A stretch of DNA of 64,000 nucleotides, from contig JAJZVV010000003.1 in NCBI GenBank assembly GCA_021845595.1, forward strand, positions 186,001 through 250,000, read 5' to 3'. A model generated the notes under the pieces. It was not told the DNA's origin. It ran no database searches and worked only from the letters and a program-made list of their open reading frames with translations. Source of the stretch: Pseudomonadota bacterium. GTDB taxonomy: Bacteria; Pseudomonadota; Alphaproteobacteria; Acetobacterales; Acetobacteraceae. Positions 12,957 to 22,234 of the stretch are shown here, one piece after another; the stretch's first letter is position 1; each line of letters starts with the position of its first letter. The translations under genes and the position numbers were made by a program.

Positions 12957-15257
12957 TTAATCCGACACCGATGCGCTGGTCTTGATCTGCATCAATGGCG
13001 GCCCTGATTTCGGCGGCGCACCGGTCACGGCGGCGCGGCGCTCGGCCTTGAGCCGGCGCTGGATCATGACCGGGCAAGCATAGTCATCATAATATAGTAC
13101 CTGGCAGTTCAGGCACTGGATGCATTCGTTCGGATTGATGTGGCCTTCGGGATGGATCGCCTGCACCGGGCATTCGTTGGCGCAGCGCTGGCACGGATTG
13201 CCGCACTCGCGATAGCGCTTGAGCCAATCGAACATGCGCAGCCGCGCCGGAATGGCGAGCGCGGCGCCGAGCGGGCAGAGATAGCGGCAGAAGAAACGCT
13301 CGACGAACACGCCGCCGGCGAGCAGCGTTCCGGCATAGAGCACGAACGGCCAGGAGCGCACGAAATCGAGAATGATCGCGGTCTTGAATGGCTCGATTTC
13401 GGAATATTCCTCGCTGAGCGATAGATCGTAGAGCGACAATCCGAACAGAAGGAGAAAGATCACGTATTTGATCGGCCACAGACGCTGATGCAGGCCGAAA
13501 GGCACGCGCAGCTGCGGGATGCGCAGCCGCTTGGCCACCGCGGCGATCAGTTCTTGCAGCGCCCCGAACGGGCAGAGCCAGCCGCAGAACGCGCCCCGCG
13601 CCCAGAACAGCATGGCGCTGGCAATGGCGAACCAGAGAATGAAAATCAGCGGATCCATCAGGAAGGTTTCCCAACGGAAATCCGTGCGCAGCGCGTTCAC
13701 GAAGGCGTGGATATTCACCACCGAGACCTGCGCATGCGCATACCAGCCCATCCAGAACAGCGTGAAGGTGAGGAACCCGAACCGGAGGCGGCGATAGAGT
13801 CGCGGCCGGCGGACGAGCGCGTCCTGGAAGAAGAAGATCGCGGTGAGGGCCAGCAGGGCGACGCCAAGGATGACGACCTGGGACAGCTTCGCCCGCCAGA
13901 TTTTCATCCATAGCGGCGTCGCGGACGGTGCTGGCGGATGCGCCGCCGGCGGTGGCAGCGGTGCGGGCTTTTCCGTCTGCGGGGCCGCTGGCGGCTCGGG
14001 CGTCACCAGGCGGGAATATTTGGCCGGCAGCGTGTATGAGAGGTCGAACGTCAGGAACGCCTTTTCCCGCGGCCCGGTGGCGCGCTGAACGAGCAATGTC
14101 AGCCGCCATGCCGCGGCCGGGTCGAAGCCGCTGTCCGGCTTGACCAGAAACAGCCCGATTTCGGGCAGATCCGGTGCCCCGGCGGCGTGGATCGCGCCGA
14201 GCCGCTCGTAGTCGCGATCATGGAACCGGATCAGCCGATCGCCCTGGACCAGTTCGAAACGGTCGAAGATGCCGCCGCGCACATAGCCCGATCCTTTGAA
14301 GGAATAGCGTCCCTCGCCGGCGACGAGGATCGCCTGCTGGCCGGGCGCGAGTTCCTCGGCCAGCCGCTTGAACCCGTCCTCGCCGAGCAGGCTGCGGCCG
14401 ATCGCCGGGACACTGACGACGGCGGCGTAGAGGGTGACGAAACTGTCGGAGTCCGGCCCCGGCTCGGGCGCGTCGGCCGCGTGCGGCGTGGGTGAGCGCG
14501 CGAAGGCGGCGTTGATCTCGCCGACCGAAAGCGCCAATCGGCGCACCGAACCGTCGCCAAGCAACGCCGTCCAGTTTTCCACCTCGCCCTTGGACGGGTC
14601 GATGACCGCGCGCGCTGCCGGCGGCGCCGGCTTCGCCGCCGCGGCGCTGCCGAGGGCGCGGGACTGCGCGATGCGGATCGCCGAGCGGGTGAGACTGTCG
14701 CCGATCACCATGGTGGTGACGGTCGCGCCGCTGATGATGTCGGCGGGCGGACCGTTGACGACGGGGCCGGGTGTCTGGTCGAACTTCAGACCGACATAGG
14801 TGCGGATGAAGCCGATGAGCTTGGCCGCCGGAATGCCGATGAGCACGATGGGCTCGTGATGGTCGACCAGTTTCGCGCCGACGATGCGGCCCTCGAGGTC
14901 GATGCCGACGAGGATGCGGATCGGCTTGCCCGAATAGCCGGTGGAATCGACCACGTCCGAGTTGAGATAGACATAGCCGAGCGGCTGGTGGCCCTTGTAG
15001 GCGGCAACCGCCGGCGGGGTGCCCTCGGGCGGGCCGAAATTGTCCGCATCAGGGAAAATCTCCTCCGGCGTCACCTGCCGGAGATAATCCTGAACATGCG
15101 CGCCCGTGTCTGCCTCGGCCAGGCGCCCGGCCGAGGCGATGAGCATCAATGCCAGCAGGCCCAGAATGCCGGCGCGCGCCGCGCGCCACGGGCCCCGGTC
15201 CGCCGGCGTTCGCTTCCATGACCGAGGCCGGATGAAGCCGGTGAATGGCATGCGCAT
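12957..15257 (-). CDS. nosR: NosR, membrane flavoprotein/polyferredoxin for N2O reduction
   Basis: Membrane protein that passes electrons from the quinol pool towards NosZ and supports nosZ expression. About 766 residues: an N-terminal signal/anchor, a periplasmic FMN-binding domain with SGATVTT (residues 176-182, the threonine flavinylated by NosX), a Pro/Ala linker around residue 365, five or six membrane helices, CGWLCPFGALQE and CRYLCPLGA (NapH-like motifs), and a terminal ferredoxin domain with CGNPCQRCANECP and CIQCLNCQ. ATG 15257 or 15251 are both possible. It is the first gene of the operon and is divergent from the ferritin-like gene. Confidence 0.95.
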   Translation of the reverse strand: MRMPFTGFIRPRSWKRTPADRGPWRAARAGILGLLALMLIASAGRLAEADTGAHVQDYLRQVTPEEIFPDADNFGPPEGTPPAVAAYKGHQPLGYVYLNSDVVDSTGYSGKPIRILVGIDLEGRIVGAKLVDHHEPIVLIGIPAAKLIGFIRTYVGLKFDQTPGPVVNGPPADIISGATVTTMVIGDSLTRSAIRIAQSRALGSAAAAKPAPPAARAVIDPSKGEVENWTALLGDGSVRRLALSVGEINAAFARSPTPHAADAPEPGPDSDSFVTLYAAVVSVPAIGRSLLGEDGFKRLAEELAPGQQAILVAGEGRYSFKGSGYVRGGIFDRFELVQGDRLIRFHDRDYERLGAIHAAGAPDLPEIGLFLVKPDSGFDPAAAWRLTLLVQRATGPREKAFLTFDLSYTLPAKYSRLVTPEPPAAPQTEKPAPLPPPAAHPPAPSATPLWMKIWRAKLSQVVILGVALLALTAIFFFQDALVRRPRLYRRLRFGFLTFTLFWMGWYAHAQVSVVNIHAFVNALRTDFRWETFLMDPLIFILWFAIASAMLFWARGAFCGWLCPFGALQELIAAVAKRLRIPQLRVPFGLHQRLWPIKYVIFLLLFGLSLYDLSLSEEYSEIEPFKTAIILDFVRSWPFVLYAGTLLAGGVFVERFFCRYLCPLGAALAIPARLRMFDWLKRYRECGNPCQRCANECPVQAIHPEGHINPNECIQCLNCQVLYYDDYACPVMIQRRLKAERRAAVTGAPPKSGPPLMQIKTSASVSD

Positions 15258-15288
15258 TCCCCTTGCTGCCTGGGCGCGCAGGATGCGG

Positions 15289-15312
15289 CTATCAAATAGG
15301 TATGCAAGATAG
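15289..15312. promoter_or_regulatory. AT-rich dyad between nosR and the ferritin-like gene
   Basis: The half-sites CTATC (15289-15293) and GATAG (15308-15312) flank an AT-rich centre 32 bases before nosR. It is the only such site in this GC-rich divergent gap. nosR is usually controlled by FNR/NnrR-type regulators, but the centre does not match TTGAT-N4-ATCAA well, so the assignment is only suggestive. Confidence 0.25.
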
Positions 15313-15330
15313 TAGTTTTGCGGAGGTGTC

Positions 15331-15402
15331 ATGCCGACCGGCCGCGGCCTGCAGCGGGGCGCGGGCGGCACCGGAGGCCTCGGCGGAGGAGCCGGCCGAT
15401 GA
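15331..15402 (+). CDS. Possible 23-residue glycine/arginine-rich leader ORF upstream of the ferritin-like gene
   Basis: An ATG at 15331 sits four bases after a strong GGAGG (15322-15326) and opens a 23-codon frame of Gly, Arg and Ala residues. Its TGA (15400-15402) overlaps the ATG of the downstream ferritin-like gene (ATGA). That geometry is typical of translational coupling elsewhere in this window. The sequence is low-complexity and matches no family I know, so it may be a leader ORF or a chance frame. Confidence 0.35.
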   Translation: MPTGRGLQRGAGGTGGLGGGAGR

Positions 15403-16322
15403 CGGATGCGTCGATCGCCTATCCGAGGCCCGTCGGCTCGGCGGCCGAGCTGTTCGCATTGGCGATGGGCATGGAGGAGGAGGCGGCGCGGCGCTACGCG
15501 GCCCTGGCCGCGCGCATGGAGGCTGCCGGGGAGGCGCGGCTGGCCGTCGTGTTCGGCTCCCTTGCCCGCATGGAGCTGGGCCACGCCACACAGGTGGTGG
15601 AGCGCGCGCGCGCTGCGATCGGCGCGGTTCCGATCGCCTCGGCGGTGGCCTGGGAGCTGCCGGTCGGCTTCGATGACGAAGCGGCGCGCTCGGCGACGCT
15701 GACGCCGTACCGGGCCCTGGCGATCGCCGTCCGCAACGAGGAGCGGAGTTTCGCCTTCTTCTCCTACCTGGCGGCGACCGCCCCCGATGACGCGGTCCGC
15801 TCACTCGCCGAGGATTTCGCGCGGGAGGAGCTGGACCATGCGGCGCTGCTGCGCCGGGAGCGGCGGCTGGCGTGGCGGGAAACGCCGCGGGACCGCGCGC
15901 CGCCGCCGGACAGCGTGACGGCGCTGCTGAAGGAGGCGGAAACCTCCGAGCGTGGCGCCGCGGCTTCCCATCGTGCGCTTGCCGCCAGGCTGCAAGCGCG
16001 CGGCGAGGCGGTCGCGGCGGAGGCGTTCGCTGCTGCCGCCGCCGCCGAGACCGCGCTCGCGAACGATCTTGCAGCCCGGCTGCCATCCGCCGCGTCCGGC
16101 CGCACTCCGCAGCTGCCGCCGGCGATGTCCGCGCGGGACGGGCTGCGTCTGCTGGAAGCCGCCTTCGACCGCTACAGCGACATCGTCGACCATGCGCGCG
16201 ACGAAGCGGTGATGCGCGAGGCGCAGGCGCTGGCAGAGCGCGCCCTGACCCGCCTGGCCCACGCGCACGGCACCGTGCCGGCCGCAGCGGGGCCGGAAAG
16301 CCCGGTTCCGCGGCCGGGCTGA
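15399..16322 (+). CDS. Ferritin-like/rubrerythrin-family protein
   Basis: Predicted four-helix-bundle protein of 307 residues. Ferritin-like helix motifs are visible: MEEEAARRYAALA (residues 24-36), a MELGHAT ExxH motif, RNEERSFAFF, and AREELDHAALL with a second ExxH, so a di-iron or other di-metal site in the first 150 residues is plausible. The C-terminal half (about 180-290) is Ala/Glu-rich and helical without a recognised domain. The start has its own GGAGGA site eight bases upstream and overlaps the small ORF before it. It faces the nos operon and may serve metal or oxygen-stress handling near it; that is inference. Confidence 0.7.
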   Translation: MTDASIAYPRPVGSAAELFALAMGMEEEAARRYAALAARMEAAGEARLAVVFGSLARMELGHATQVVERARAAIGAVPIASAVAWELPVGFDDEAARSATLTPYRALAIAVRNEERSFAFFSYLAATAPDDAVRSLAEDFAREELDHAALLRRERRLAWRETPRDRAPPPDSVTALLKEAETSERGAAASHRALAARLQARGEAVAAEAFAAAAAAETALANDLAARLPSAASGRTPQLPPAMSARDGLRLLEAAFDRYSDIVDHARDEAVMREAQALAERALTRLAHAHGTVPAAAGPESPVPRPG

Positions 16323-16341
16323 AACCCGATGGGGGGTTCAG
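16319..16341. terminator. Hairpin spanning both stop codons of the convergent ferritin-like gene and uvrC
   Basis: CTGAAACCC (16319-16327) pairs imperfectly with GGGGTTCAG (16333-16341). Both stop codons lie in the stem, so the arms serve as a bidirectional terminator in the 15-base gap. There is no T-run. Confidence 0.4.
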
Positions 16342-18236
16342 TCGCTCAGGTGTGCGTCGGGATGAAAATGCGCGTAGATCCGGCGCGCGATCTCGCGGCT
16401 GATGCCCGGTGCCGCTTCGAGGTCCGCGAGCCCGGCCTGGCGCACGCCGCGCGCCGAGCCGAAATGGTTCAGCAGCGCGCGCCGCCGCGCCGCGCCGATG
16501 CCGGCGATGCTGTCCAGTTCGCTCTCGGTGAGGGCGCGCGCGCGGCCGCTGCGGTGGGTGCTGATGGCGAACCGGTGCGCCTCGTCGCGCAGCCGCTGCA
16601 GGTAGTAGAGCAGCGGGTCGCGCGGCGGCAGCTGCAGCGGCGGGCGGCCGGCGGTGTGCAGCCACTCGCGTCCGGCGTCGCGGTCCGGGCCCTTGGCGAT
16701 GGCGACGATGGGGACATCCTCGATGCCGAGTTCGGCGAGCGCTCCCCGCGCGGCAGAGAGCTGGCCGGCGCCGCCGTCGATCAGCACGAGCTCGGGCCAG
16801 GCGGCGTCCTCGCCCCGCTCGGAGCGCTCGCGGAGCGCGCGGGCGAAGCGGCGCGATAGCATCTCGCGCATCATGGCGAAGTCATCGCCCGGGGTGACGG
16901 GGCCGCGGATGGCGAACTTGCGATAGGCGTTGCGCACGAACCCCTCGGGCCCGGCAACGATCATCGCGCCATAGGCATTCGTGCCCATGATGTGGCTGTT
17001 GTCGTAGACCTCGATGCGCTGGGGCGGCGCCGGCAGCGCGAACAGACGCGCCAGCGCCTCGAGCTGCTGGCGCTGGCCCGCGGCCTCGGCCAGCCGGCGC
17101 TCGAGCGCCTCGCGGGCGTTGATCTCGGCGTGCGCGACCACGGCCTGTTTCTCGCCACGCTGCGGCACGGAGAGCCGCACCTTGCGCCCGGCCTTGAGCG
17201 AGAGCGCCTCGGCGATCAGCGCCTGCTCCGGCAGGGCGTGGTTCAGCAGCAAGAGCGGCGGCGGCGGCTTGTCATCGTAGAACTGCGCGACGAACGCCGC
17301 CAGCACCTCCGCGGCCTCGGCACTCGCCGCGTGGGTCGGGAAATGCGCGCGGTTGCCGTTGTTGCGCCCGCCGCGGATGAAGAACACCTGCACGCAGCTC
17401 TGCCCGGCGATCTGCCAGACGGCGAGGACGTCGGCATCCTGCACGCTCGCCGGATTGACCACGCCGCTAGCCTGAACATGGGTCAGGCCGCGGATCCGGT
17501 CGCGCAGCCGCGCGGCGCGCTCGAACTCCAGCGCCGCGGCCGCGGCTTCCATCTCGGCCGCGAGATCACGCTGCAGCGCGGCGCCGCGGCCGGTGAGAAA
17601 GGTTTTCGCCTGGTCCACCAGGGCGGCGTAGTCCGCTTCGCTGATGCGCCCGACACAGGGCGCCGAGCAGCGGCGGATCTGATAGAGCAGGCACGGACGC
17701 GCGCGGCTGGCGAAGACCGTATCGGCGCAGGAGCGCAGCAGGAACAGGCGCTGCATCGCCGTCACCGTCTGGTTCACCGCCCAGGCCGAGGCGAAGGGAC
17801 CGAAATAGCTGCCCTTGCGCACCCGCGCGCCGCGGTGCTTCGCGATCTGCGGGAAAGGGTGATCCTCCGTGAGCAGGAGCCACGGGTAGGACTTATCGTC
17901 GCGCAGGACGATGTTGTAACGCGGCGCGAGGCGCTTGATCAGGTTCGCCTCGAGCAGCAGCGCCTCGGCCTCGGTGTGGGTGGTGATGATTTCCACGGTC
18001 GCCGTCGCGGCGACCATGCGGCGGAGGCGCTCGGGCAGGCGGGCCGGCTGGGTGTAGGCGGCGAGGCGCTTCTTGAGCACGCTGGCCTTGCCGACATAGA
18101 GCGCCTCGCCGCGCGGCCCCAGCATGCGATAGACCCCCGGGGCGGCGGGCGCGGTGGCGAGCGCAGCCTCGATCACGCTGGCCCCGCGCGCCGGCGGCGT
18201 GTCCTCTGGTGTGGCGTCGGGGTCGGATACACTCAT
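16338..18236 (-). CDS. uvrC: Excinuclease ABC subunit C
   Basis: Dual-incision nuclease of nucleotide excision repair. The 632-residue protein has the GIY-YIG nuclease domain (APGVYRMLG then [19 protein letters not shown], about residues 32-65), the [13 protein letters not shown] region, a cysteine-rich [15 protein letters not shown] segment, a UVR/UvrB-interaction helix ([17 protein letters not shown]), an RNase H-like endonuclease half with [10 protein letters not shown] and [10 protein letters not shown], and a terminal helix-hairpin-helix pair. I chose ATG 18236 (MSVSD); another ATG 48 bases upstream is possible. Confidence 0.95.
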   Translation of the reverse strand: MSVSDPDATPEDTPPARGASVIEAALATAPAAPGVYRMLGPRGEALYVGKASVLKKRLAAYTQPARLPERLRRMVAATATVEIITTHTEAEALLLEANLIKRLAPRYNIVLRDDKSYPWLLLTEDHPFPQIAKHRGARVRKGSYFGPFASAWAVNQTVTAMQRLFLLRSCADTVFASRARPCLLYQIRRCSAPCVGRISEADYAALVDQAKTFLTGRGAALQRDLAAEMEAAAAALEFERAARLRDRIRGLTHVQASGVVNPASVQDADVLAVWQIAGQSCVQVFFIRGGRNNGNRAHFPTHAASAEAAEVLAAFVAQFYDDKPPPPLLLLNHALPEQALIAEALSLKAGRKVRLSVPQRGEKQAVVAHAEINAREALERRLAEAAGQRQQLEALARLFALPAPPQRIEVYDNSHIMGTNAYGAMIVAGPEGFVRNAYRKFAIRGPVTPGDDFAMMREMLSRRFARALRERSERGEDAAWPELVLIDGGAGQLSAARGALAELGIEDVPIVAIAKGPDRDAGREWLHTAGRPPLQLPPRDPLLYYLQRLRDEAHRFAISTHRSGRARALTESELDSIAGIGAARRRALLNHFGSARGVRQAGLADLEAAPGISREIARRIYAHFHPDAHLSD

Positions 18237-18658
18237 AGCGGAGGGGCCGGATGCACGATGCGCGTCACGCTCCCGCGCCGCCATGCCCGCCCGATGGGCG
18301 GGCGCCGGCTGCGCGAACCATGATGATCCACCAAACCTGTGGATAAGTTTGTGGGGAGTTTGCGCATCGAGGCGTGAAAGTCCAGGGAACCGGCGGCTTC
18401 GGCGGGGCTGCCCAAGATTCGCGCATTGGTATCAACTCATTGATCTATAGAGATATTAGATTGCGAGTCGGAAACGGTTTGCAGCATCATTCGCCATCAT
18501 TCTGTAACTCTTGAGGCTTCTCCGGTGACGTGGACAAGCGGCACCCACTGACTCGATCCTAGGGACGATGTCGTGATCGCCGGTTTTCGGAGCGTTCACG
18601 CCGGACTCGCGCGCGATTGTCGAATTCATAGAGTTTATCGACAAAATTCGAGATTCTA
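18237..18658. other. Non-coding gap between the amidohydrolase and uvrC with one DnaA-box-like site
   Basis: The 422-base gap is clearly AT-richer than its neighbours in its middle part (about 18420-18660). It holds one perfect TTATCCACA sequence (complement of 18338-18346) about 100 bases before uvrC, and a TTGTCGA/TCGACAA dyad (18617-18644) just after the amidohydrolase stop. A 68-codon minus frame at 18456-18662 overlaps the amidohydrolase 3' end and has no recognisable features. I see no RNA gene. Confidence 0.4.
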
Positions 18659-20035
18659 TCAAGCCGTTCCTGAGTCAATGGCTTGGCGGGGCAGGAAGCG
18701 GCCGGTGCCGGGGCGGGCCAGAACCTCCGCGCCGTCCCAGATCTGGGTTCCGCGCAGGAACGTCGCCGCCACGCGGGCGCGCATGGCGCGGCCGTGGAAG
18801 GCGGAGTGGCGCAGCGGCGCGCGATCCTCGATGCGCGCCTGATCGAACACGAACTGGCCGCGCTCCAGGACCAGCACATCGCAATCAGCCCCGATCGCGA
18901 GGCTGCCCTTGCGCGGAAAGAGCCCGTGGAACGTCGCGCTGCGCTCGGCGGCGTAGAGGGCCATCAGGTTCGCCGCCAAGCCGCGCTCGGCGAGCAGAGT
19001 GTAGAACAGCGGCGCGAAGCTTTGCAGCCCGGTGAGACCGGCGCGGCAGGCAAAAATGTCGGCCCGCGTCTTCTCCTCGATCGGCCAGGGCGAGTGATCG
19101 GTGGAGACATAGGCGATCTCGCCGGCGAGCAGCGCCGTCCAGAGGCCTTCGACCTCCGCCGCGGTGCGGAACGGCGGGTTGCACTTGCCGAGCCCGCCCA
19201 GGCGCACGAGGTCGGCCTCGGTCATGCAGAGATAATGGATGCAGGTCTCGCCGCTCGCCCGCCCGCCCATGCCGCGATAGAGCCGCGCCAGTTCGAAGCC
19301 GCGCGGCAGCGAGGAGTGCGCGATGTGAACCTGCGCGCCGGTGCTCAGCCCGATCTCGAACATCTGCAGGTCCGCGAGCGTTTCCGAAACGGGCGGCCGG
19401 GTGCGGCAATGCATGATCGCGGCGGTCTCGCGGGCGGCGTTGGCCTGTTGCACGAGCCGGTCGACCAGTTCCTGATCTTCGTTGTGCAGCGCAATAGGGA
19501 GTCCGGTTTGCGCGATTTCGGTGAAGGCTGCGAGCATCCTTGCCGGGTCGATGCGCGGGAAGCGGACCGGGTCGTATTCATACGTGGAGAGTTTGAACGC
19601 TGTTATGCCGGCGGCGGCGAGCTCGGCGATGGCACCGAGACCGCCGGCCTTCGGGATGGTGCCATAGAGCGCGACGTCGACATGCGCGGTCCGTTCGACC
19701 CAGCCGATCTTCTCGGCGAGGATCGCCGTGTCGGTGACAGGGCGCGGCACGTCGTAGGGCATGTCGACGCAGGTCGTGATCCCGCCGGCCGCGGCGCTGC
19801 GGGTCGATCCCTCGATCCCGGCAAACCCGATCGCCGAGCCCGTGTGCATGTGTCCGTCAACCAGGCCGGGCAGAATGAGGCAGCCGGGATAGTCGAAATG
19901 CGCCGATGCCGCGGGCGGCGGACCGGCGCCGAGGGCCGCGACCCGACCCCCGCGCGCGGCGACGTAGCCCGACGGAATGGTCTGCGTCGCAGTGACGATG
20001 TCTCCACTTATGACGATGTCGAAAGGCTGGGCCAC
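18659..20035 (-). CDS. Cyclic amidohydrolase of the allantoinase/dihydropyrimidinase/dihydroorotase family
   Basis: Metal-dependent hydrolase of a cyclic amide, of 458 residues. The binuclear-metal motifs are present: DGHMHTG (the HxH near residue 62), the carboxylated lysine in FKLSTYEYD (about residue 150), a histidine in [15 protein letters not shown] (the family's ETCPHYL) and the catalytic aspartate in STDHSPW. The ETC-HYL and STDHSP motifs fit allantoinase-like members best, but hydantoinase or dihydropyrimidinase activity cannot be excluded and no ureide pathway gene is adjacent. It is divergent from prpD, and the gap holds a dyad. Confidence 0.75.
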   Translation of the reverse strand: MAQPFDIVISGDIVTATQTIPSGYVAARGGRVAALGAGPPPAASAHFDYPGCLILPGLVDGHMHTGSAIGFAGIEGSTRSAAAGGITTCVDMPYDVPRPVTDTAILAEKIGWVERTAHVDVALYGTIPKAGGLGAIAELAAAGITAFKLSTYEYDPVRFPRIDPARMLAAFTEIAQTGLPIALHNEDQELVDRLVQQANAARETAAIMHCRTRPPVSETLADLQMFEIGLSTGAQVHIAHSSLPRGFELARLYRGMGGRASGETCIHYLCMTEADLVRLGGLGKCNPPFRTAAEVEGLWTALLAGEIAYVSTDHSPWPIEEKTRADIFACRAGLTGLQSFAPLFYTLLAERGLAANLMALYAAERSATFHGLFPRKGSLAIGADCDVLVLERGQFVFDQARIEDRAPLRHSAFHGRAMRARVAATFLRGTQIWDGAEVLARPGTGRFLPRQAIDSGTA

Positions 20036-20089
20036 CGCTGCGTTTTCCCTGCCTGTCGCCGGATGATGCCGCGGGAGTCTGCCATTGTG

Positions 20090-20107
20090 GCTTGCTGTTC
20101 TGCAAGC
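20090..20107. promoter_or_regulatory. Inverted repeat in the amidohydrolase/prpD divergent gap
   Basis: GCTTGC (20090-20095) and GCAAGC (20102-20107) are perfect inverted repeats separated by six bases, in the 143-base region between two divergent starts. The size and position suit an operator for a dimeric regulator, but the regulator is not in view. Confidence 0.35.
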
Positions 20108-20178
20108 GGCACCTTACCAAGACCGCTTCCGGCGTCGCGCGCGGCGTCGCCGGCACCGCAACAGGTGAGGAACAAGGC

Positions 20179-21681
20179 ATGCAGATGCACGATGTGAAGG
20201 TCTATCCCTCGAAATCCGCCCTGAGGCGCGAGGACCAGCTGGCGTGGAAAATCGCCGCCGTCGCCGCCGACAAGGTCGCGGTCGACCGGGACGTTTCGGA
20301 GATGGTCATCAACCGGATCATCGACAATGCCGCCGTGGCGATCGCGGCGATCAATCGCGGCCCGGTCACCACGGCCCGCGACATGGCGCTCGCGCATCCG
20401 CGCCGCGGCGGTGGCGCCGCGGTGTTCGGTGCCCCGCCCTCGCGCCGGGTGAGCCCGGAGTGGGCCGCCTGGGCGAACGGCACGGCGGTGCGCGAACTCG
20501 ATATGCACGATACCTTCCTCGCCGCCGACTATTCCCATCCCGGCGACAATATCCCGCCGATCCTCGCGGTGGCGCAGACGCTCGAACGGTCCGGCCGCGA
20601 CCTGATCCGCGCCATCGCCACCGGCTACGAGATCCAGATCGACCTCGTCCGCGCCATCTGCCTGCACGAGCACAAGATCGACCATATCGCCCATCTCTGC
20701 CCGGCGCAGGCCGCCGGGATCGGCACGCTGCTGCGCCTGCCGGTCGAGACCATCTATCAGGCGGTGCAGCAGGCGGTGCATGTCAGCTTCACCACGCGCC
20801 AGTCGCGCAAGGGCGAGATCAGCTCGTGGAAGGCCTTTGCTCCGGCGCATTCCGGCAAGCTCGCGGTCGAGGCGGTCGATCGCGCGATGCGCGGCGAGGG
20901 CGCGCCGAGCCCGATCTATGAAGGTGAGGATTCGGTCATTGCCTGGATGCTCGATGGTCCGAAGGCGCTGTACCACGTGCCGCTGCCCGCGCCCGGCGAG
21001 TCCAAGCGCGCTATCCTGGACAGCTTCACCAAGGAGCACAGCGCCGAGTACCAGGCGCAGGCGCTGATCGATCTCGCCTTCCGCCTGCGCGAGCGCATCG
21101 CCGACACCGGTGCGGTCGAGCGCATCGTCCTCCATACCTCGCACCATACCCACAACGTCATCGGCACCGGCGCCAACGACCCGCAGAAGATGGACCCGGA
21201 CGCCAGCCGCGAGACGCTGGACCACTCGATCATGTACATCTTCGCCGTCGCGCTGCAGGACGGCCGCTGGCACCACGTCGACAGCTACAGCTCCCGCCGC
21301 GCGCACCGGCCGGACACGGTGGCGCTGTGGCACAAGATCGAGACCCGCGAGGACGCGGAGTGGACGCGGCGGTATCACACGAGCGATCCGGCCGAGAAGG
21401 CCTTCGGCGCCCGCGTCGAGATCTTCCTCGCCGACGGCACCCGGATCGAGGACGAGATGGCGGTGGCCAACGCCCACCCGCTCGGCGCGCGGCCATTCGT
21501 TCGTGACGACTACATCCGCAAGTTCACCACGCTGACGGATGGCGTGCTGTCCGCCCGCGAGTCCAACCGCTTCCTCGATGCGGTGCAGAACCTGCCGCGG
21601 CTGAAGGCGGGCGAACTCGATGCCGTTAACGCCGCATTGCCGGCCGGACGTCTTGCAGTCGGCAAGCCGGGACTTTTCTGA
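20179..21681 (+). CDS. prpD: 2-methylcitrate dehydratase, MmgE/PrpD family
   Basis: Dehydrates 2-methylcitrate in the methylcitrate cycle for propionate, in the cytoplasm. The 500-residue protein matches PrpD along its length: an N-terminal helical domain with [13 protein letters not shown], the [23 protein letters not shown] active-site region near residue 110, [18 protein letters not shown], and the C-terminal [21 protein letters not shown] chose ATG 20179 (GTGAGGAAC site upstream); the frame is open for 87 bases before it. No prpB or prpC lies next to it, so it may belong to a wider MmgE/PrpD role. Confidence 0.8.
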   Translation: MQMHDVKVYPSKSALRREDQLAWKIAAVAADKVAVDRDVSEMVINRIIDNAAVAIAAINRGPVTTARDMALAHPRRGGGAAVFGAPPSRRVSPEWAAWANGTAVRELDMHDTFLAADYSHPGDNIPPILAVAQTLERSGRDLIRAIATGYEIQIDLVRAICLHEHKIDHIAHLCPAQAAGIGTLLRLPVETIYQAVQQAVHVSFTTRQSRKGEISSWKAFAPAHSGKLAVEAVDRAMRGEGAPSPIYEGEDSVIAWMLDGPKALYHVPLPAPGESKRAILDSFTKEHSAEYQAQALIDLAFRLRERIADTGAVERIVLHTSHHTHNVIGTGANDPQKMDPDASRETLDHSIMYIFAVALQDGRWHHVDSYSSRRAHRPDTVALWHKIETREDAEWTRRYHTSDPAEKAFGARVEIFLADGTRIEDEMAVANAHPLGARPFVRDDYIRKFTTLTDGVLSARESNRFLDAVQNLPRLKAGELDAVNAALPAGRLAVGKPGLF

Positions 21682-22234
21682 TCGGCGACACGCCGCGCCG
21701 TGGCGGCGCGAACACGCAGCTGCGACCGTGTCAGCGGTCGCGCTGCGGAATTCGCATGGCGTGATTGCTTTTTGTTGACATTCCTGCGGCAGAAGTGGAA
21801 GAGCGAATCCAGCGTGGGTGCGCGCACGATTCGCGATGCGTACCCGGCGCTCGGTACGGCGCTGAAGAATGATCGCCGGAGTGCAGCGGGCGCGGTGGCG
21901 CCGGCAGACAGAGCAGGAATGAAGGCAAGACACGTGGCAGACGTCGAAGCCTGGCAGGGGATGGATGTGTCGGTGGGCACGCCGTCCGGCATCGCCAGCC
22001 GGCGTCCCGGGGCTGCGCCGCGTACTCGGGTGCCCAATTCCTGCCTTGGTGTCGGCGCAGCGTGGTGACCGCAACGTCACGACAAGCCGTGCTGCTCTGC
22101 TGGCCGAAGCCGCGAAGGCGCGGCGTCGCTGCTGCGGGCGCCGGCGCGGTGCGGGATCGGCCGTGCCGCTCGCAGCCCTGACGCCAGAGGGGCGCGAAGC
22201 GTTGTCCGATGAACTCAGGAGAGGAGTCCTCGAC
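21682..22234. other. Long non-coding leader region upstream of the histone H1-like gene
   Basis: The 553-base gap has no recognisable gene. A TTGACA (21775-21780) in a locally AT-rich patch could be a -35 element, but no good -10 follows at 16-18 bases. A frame open from 21965 runs into the histone-like gene without family-like sequence or an SD. The last bases before 22235 contain an AGGAGAGGAG Shine-Dalgarno. A long 5' leader or an unrecognised small RNA is possible. Confidence 0.35.

Noticed and set aside
15285-15320. FNR/NnrR box upstream of nosR
   Set aside because: I looked for TTGAT-N4-ATCAA or related forms and found only a loose AT-rich dyad, so no regulator is named.
18456-18662. 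68-codon minus frame between the amidohydrolase and uvrC
   Set aside because: It overlaps the amidohydrolase 3' end, lacks an SD and shows no motif.
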